This document shows positions 61,259 to 64,000 of a DNA stretch of 64,000 bases, piece by piece. The translations under genes and the position numbers were made by a program. The notes below the pieces were generated by a model. That model worked only from the letters and a program-made list of their open reading frames with translations. It had not been told where the DNA came from and searched no databases. The stretch comes from Roseovarius aestuarii (lineage in GTDB: Bacteria; Pseudomonadota; Alphaproteobacteria; Rhodobacterales; Rhodobacteraceae): NCBI GenBank assembly GCA_027214255.1, contig JAPWHL010000001.1:124001-188000 (forward strand), given 5' to 3'. The stretch's first letter is position 1, and every line of letters starts with the position of its first letter.

Positions 61259-62227
61259 TCAGCTGCCGCTTGAGTTGCGTGTGGCGATCAGATTGTACAG
61301 AATCGGGCGGGCCACGTCGTAGGACATGCCGGGGGTCAACCGCGGTGAATAAAGCAGGCGCAGCAGTTCTTCGTCATGGGTCGTCAGAAGTGCAAACTCG
61401 TCGTCATCGTTAAAGATGGAGGGGCGCGCATAGGGGCTGTCATTGACCAGACCCAAGCCCTGAGCCAGTTCTTCATGCACGCAGGATTGCCGCATGAGAT
61501 CGGGATGTTCCGAGCGGATAAAGGCGATGGCACGGCGGTAGCTATAGTCGTTTTCAGTTGCTGCAAATGCGACCACCAGACAGTGAATCGAGCGGGGCAG
61601 ATCATCGAACAAGGCCAACGAGGCCGGGTTGATGTTGGGCACCAGTTGACGGATGCGCGCAACCGCTTGCGCGCGGTCATCTTCTCCCATGATCAGCACG
61701 TTGAAATTGGTTGATGCCGTGCTGGGGCCTGCGCTGATTGGATGGCCGGTAACGCGCGCCAGACGTGCTGCGTATTGCGCGACCAATTCGGTGTCGGGAC
61801 CGCGTTGTGCCTTGGGGACAGAGTCGCCGAACTCGACGGCGATACGCACTGGCACGTCCCATTTGCGCAAGCCACTGGCCATACCGTTGGAACGGGTCAA
61901 GCCGCGGTTGCGGGCGTATTCATCATGAAACGCGATCTGTTCAAAATTGCGCATCAAGTCGGTGTCGGTATAGGGCGTGTCCACACCTCCGCCGCCGGTA
62001 CGCAACAGGCCTTGCGCCAATAGCTTGGCCTGCATGCGCTCGTAATGGCGCGCCATGGCCAGGCTACGCTCGGAAGGGCCGGCAACGGGCGCGGTAGCCG
62101 GCGGGGTCAGCCCGGCCGGGCGCGGTTTGGGCGTGACACCGGGGCGTTCGGGCTCGGCGATGCAGGCCGCCAGCGCCAAGATCGCCCCGACGCCCAGCCC
62201 CTTGCGCAAGATACGTGTCACGCCCAT
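61259..62227 (-). CDS. DUF2927 lipoprotein
   Basis: A 322-residue lipoprotein with a clear signal (LALAAC, Cys near residue 22), a Pro-rich linker and a DUF2927 domain over most of the mature chain, including a segment SCVHEELAQGLGLVNDSP that looks like a zinc-peptidase HExxH-related site (HEELAQ). DUF2927 proteins are restricted mainly to Rhodobacterales-type bacteria and have no assigned role; peptidase-like activity is only a guess. It begins 5 bp after the TelA stop and is followed by the SPFH gene, so it belongs to the same operon. Confidence 0.82.
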   Translation of the reverse strand: MGVTRILRKGLGVGAILALAACIAEPERPGVTPKPRPAGLTPPATAPVAGPSERSLAMARHYERMQAKLLAQGLLRTGGGGVDTPYTDTDLMRNFEQIAFHDEYARNRGLTRSNGMASGLRKWDVPVRIAVEFGDSVPKAQRGPDTELVAQYAARLARVTGHPISAGPSTASTNFNVLIMGEDDRAQAVARIRQLVPNINPASLALFDDLPRSIHCLVVAFAATENDYSYRRAIAFIRSEHPDLMRQSCVHEELAQGLGLVNDSPYARPSIFNDDDEFALLTTHDEELLRLLYSPRLTPGMSYDVARPILYNLIATRNSSGS

Positions 62228-62232
62228 GTGCC

Positions 62233-63429
62233 TTATTCCCCGGCAGCCGTGCCGACGGTGTCGCCGACGCCATCGCGGCGTGCTTTGGCCGAGGCCAGCG
62301 TTTCGCGCAGTTCGGTTTCCATCTTTTTCAACTCAACCTCGGCTGCGGCGCGGCGCGCCTTGCCTTCGTCGGCGATTTGCAGGCTTTCGTTGATTGTGCC
62401 GATCAGGTCGGCATTGGCCTGCTTGACGGCCTCGATGTCGAATACGCCGCGTTCCATTTCCTCGCGGATGACCTTGTTGCTTTCGCGCAGGTTTGCCGCG
62501 TTGGCGGTCAGCAATTCGTTTGTCAGATCGTTGGCGTCACGTACCGCAGCCGCCGCCTGTGCCGAACGCTGGATCGTCACCGCCTGCGCCAGTTGGGTTT
62601 CCCAAAGTGGCACAGTGTTGACGAGGGTCGAGTTGATCTTGGTCACCAGAGATTTGTCGTTTTCCTGCACCAGACGGATCGAGGGCAGGGACTGCATTGT
62701 CACCTGACGGGTCAGTTTCAGGTCATGCACCCGGCGCTCCAGATCATCGCGCGCGGCGCGCAGATCGCGCAATTCCTGCGCCTTCATCACCTTGTCGTTT
62801 TCCGGAGCCTTCTCGACGACGGCCTCTTGGGCGGGGATATCCACCTCGTCCAGAACGCGCAGCTTTTCCGTACCTGCCGCAATGTAAAGCGCCAGTTCGT
62901 CGTAGAAATTCAGCGTTTTGTCATACAGCATGTCCAGCGCCTTGATGTCTTTGAGCAAGACGTGTTCGTGGCCCAGAAGATCATCGGTGATCTTGTCGAT
63001 CTGGCCCTGAACCGTTTCGAGCTTGGCGGTGAATTTTGCAAATGGCGCGGCGCGGCCCAGCAGTTTTTCCCACCATGTACGTTCGCGGCGCACGTCCAGT
63101 TCAGAGACTGAAAAGCCACGGATCGTGGTGACAATCCCGCGCAGGGAATCCCCGGCAGGGCCGACATCCTTGTTGCGCACTCCCGCCAGCATGGATTGCG
63201 AGATTTCCTGCAATTCCGCTTGCGCCGCCGAGCCGAACGAGACGATGGATTGCGTGTCATTCATGTCGATTTCGCCCATGCGTCGCGAGATTTCCGCGCC
63301 CACGGGTTTGTCGGCCTCGGCCAGAGGCACGATGGCGTTGGCATCTGTGGGTTCGGGCAGGATGCGGGCGCTGACTTCGGCGACTTCGGCCAATGTGGCC
63401 TCGGCTTTTTGACGCGTGACATGTGACAT
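62233..63429 (-). CDS. telA: TelA-family (toxic anion resistance) protein
   Basis: A 398-residue, largely helical protein matching TelA/KlaA, originally tied to tellurite resistance but now known more widely in envelope-stress contexts. Sequence such as RTWWEKLLG, DLLGHEHVLLKDIKALDMLYDKTLNFYDEL and TLVNTVPLWETQLAQAV is characteristic. No membrane helix. It begins 10 bp after the XpaC-like gene, the partner commonly found with TelA, and is followed by the DUF2927 gene after 5 bp. Probable role: cytoplasmic or membrane-peripheral component of a stress-response complex; tellurite resistance itself is not shown. Confidence 0.9.
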   Translation of the reverse strand: MSHVTRQKAEATLAEVAEVSARILPEPTDANAIVPLAEADKPVGAEISRRMGEIDMNDTQSIVSFGSAAQAELQEISQSMLAGVRNKDVGPAGDSLRGIVTTIRGFSVSELDVRRERTWWEKLLGRAAPFAKFTAKLETVQGQIDKITDDLLGHEHVLLKDIKALDMLYDKTLNFYDELALYIAAGTEKLRVLDEVDIPAQEAVVEKAPENDKVMKAQELRDLRAARDDLERRVHDLKLTRQVTMQSLPSIRLVQENDKSLVTKINSTLVNTVPLWETQLAQAVTIQRSAQAAAAVRDANDLTNELLTANAANLRESNKVIREEMERGVFDIEAVKQANADLIGTINESLQIADEGKARRAAAEVELKKMETELRETLASAKARRDGVGDTVGTAAGE

Positions 63430-63439
63430 AAACGATCCT

Positions 63440-64000
63440 TTACTCGGTCGAATTGGGGGTAAGGTGAACGCCCTCGCGCGACAGGCGGTCGCGCAGGACG
63501 CTGATTTCGATTTCTAGGTCGCTGTTATTATCCAGCAGCAGTTTCCGGGTCTTGGCCGTGAAGTTTTCCTCAAGATCGGTGAGCAACATCATATAGTCGC
63601 TGCGGGCACCGCGATCTTGATTGCGTGCGTAAATGTCAGCGAACTTGACCGTCGCGTCACGCGCGCCCATCAGGTAGACGCCCATATAGCGTTTGGCGGC
63701 GGTTAGATCACGCGGATCATCCTCGACCGTGCGCAACATATCGCGCACGGTCACCTGAAAGCGTTCAACGCGGGCCTCAACCTGACGATCCCCTGCGCGT
63801 TTGATGGCGTCTGACATGGCGGCCAGATGCGCCTCGGCCTGAGCAACGGCGCGTGCGACGCGGTCGGTTTGAAAGGAATCTACGCCTTCCATGCCCTTGT
63901 CTGTCAGCGGGTCCAGTCCAAAGGCAAAACTGTGCAGGCCCGCGCCCAATACGGCAAAGATCAGCGCCGCCATCGGCCCGGCACCGGCCAGCCCGGCCAA
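63440..64000 (-). CDS. XpaC-like (5-bromo-4-chloroindolyl phosphate hydrolysis) protein, 5'-truncated by window edge
   Basis: The visible 186 residues are the C-terminal part of an XpaC-family protein. They begin with a hydrophobic segment (ALIFAVLGAGLHSFAFGL) and continue as a long helical domain ending SREGVHLTPNSTE. XpaC proteins are regularly encoded beside TelA, as here (10-bp gap). The name comes from an old indicator assay and does not define a reaction. The gene starts beyond 64000. Likely a membrane-anchored partner of TelA. Confidence 0.78.
   Translation of the reverse strand: MAGLAGAGPMAALIFAVLGAGLHSFAFGLDPLTDKGMEGVDSFQTDRVARAVAQAEAHLAAMSDAIKRAGDRQVEARVERFQVTVRDMLRTVEDDPRDLTAAKRYMGVYLMGARDATVKFADIYARNQDRGARSDYMMLLTDLEENFTAKTRKLLLDNNSDLEIEISVLRDRLSREGVHLTPNSTE

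Noticed and set aside
1-64000. tRNA or rRNA genes, insertion sequences or prophage genes
   Set aside because: No cloverleaf-like sequence with a T-loop, transposase motif or phage structural gene was recognised on either strand by reading; a dedicated tRNA search was not possible here.

Overview
The window looks like chromosomal DNA of an alphaproteobacterium of the order Rhodobacterales (Roseobacter group). The grounds are moderately high G+C, two TRAP transporters plus peptide-type ABC transporters, a SAM/SAH-type riboswitch directly in front of metK (a class known from Rhodobacterales), the miaB, phoH-ybeY-corC-lnt, metK and trmB neighbourhood, a fabB-fabI pair, and DUF2927 and TelA genes. 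No rRNA, tRNA, CRISPR array, insertion sequence or prophage was seen.

Positions 1-26465 form an accessory catabolic region. The 3' end of a TRAP large permease (3-953, +) meets a long minus-strand block at a perfect 11-bp inverted repeat. Read in the direction of transcription, that block first encodes a TRAP transporter (dctP-dctQ-dctM), a hydantoinase/oxoprolinase pair (hyuA, hyuB), a GYD-domain protein and two LysR regulators. It then encodes a GlpD-like FAD enzyme, a complete dipeptide-type ABC transporter, a short-chain dehydrogenase, and a flavin/Fe-S enzyme of the old-yellow-enzyme/N-demethylase type. A GMC oxidoreductase and a TetR regulator follow at 20-23 kb. Divergent from TetR lies a plus-strand set: a HalD/BesD-like Fe(II)/2-oxoglutarate oxygenase with an intact HxD motif, an orphan peptide-type binding protein, and a 3-hydroxyisobutyrate-dehydrogenase-like enzyme. 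The TetR/oxygenase intergenic region holds a perfect 8-bp inverted repeat that is a convincing operator.

Positions 26548-33666 hold a DUF4173 membrane protein with a two-component system, a truncated RTX protein remnant, a DUF808 membrane protein, an aquaporin, an L,D-transpeptidase and a small lipoprotein. Positions 34026-48516 are mostly housekeeping: fabB-fabI, miaB, an OmpA-like protein and lipoprotein pair, phoH, ybeY-corC-lnt, metK with its riboswitch, a DUF1353 lipoprotein and trmB. An SGNH hydrolase gene on the opposite strand splits phoH from ybeY.

Positions 48770-57427 encode a type I secretion locus: a 1258-residue BapA-like adhesin with nine tandem Ig-like units, followed by its TolC-like outer-membrane protein, a LapB-like ABC exporter and an HlyD-like adaptor. 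Positions 57443-64000 (minus strand) hold dtd and an EamA transporter. They also hold a tightly packed cluster, running off the window end, of XpaC-like, TelA, DUF2927, SPFH-GYF and zinc-ribbon proteins. This cluster looks like a membrane-associated stress module without a clear assigned role.

The most interesting candidates are the TetR-controlled HxD oxygenase locus, the XpaC-TelA-SPFH-zinc-ribbon cluster, the RTX-free type I adhesin with a two-unit higher-order repeat, a small paired-cysteine module shared by three envelope proteins, and the recurrence of a strong hairpin directly after all three solute-binding-protein genes.
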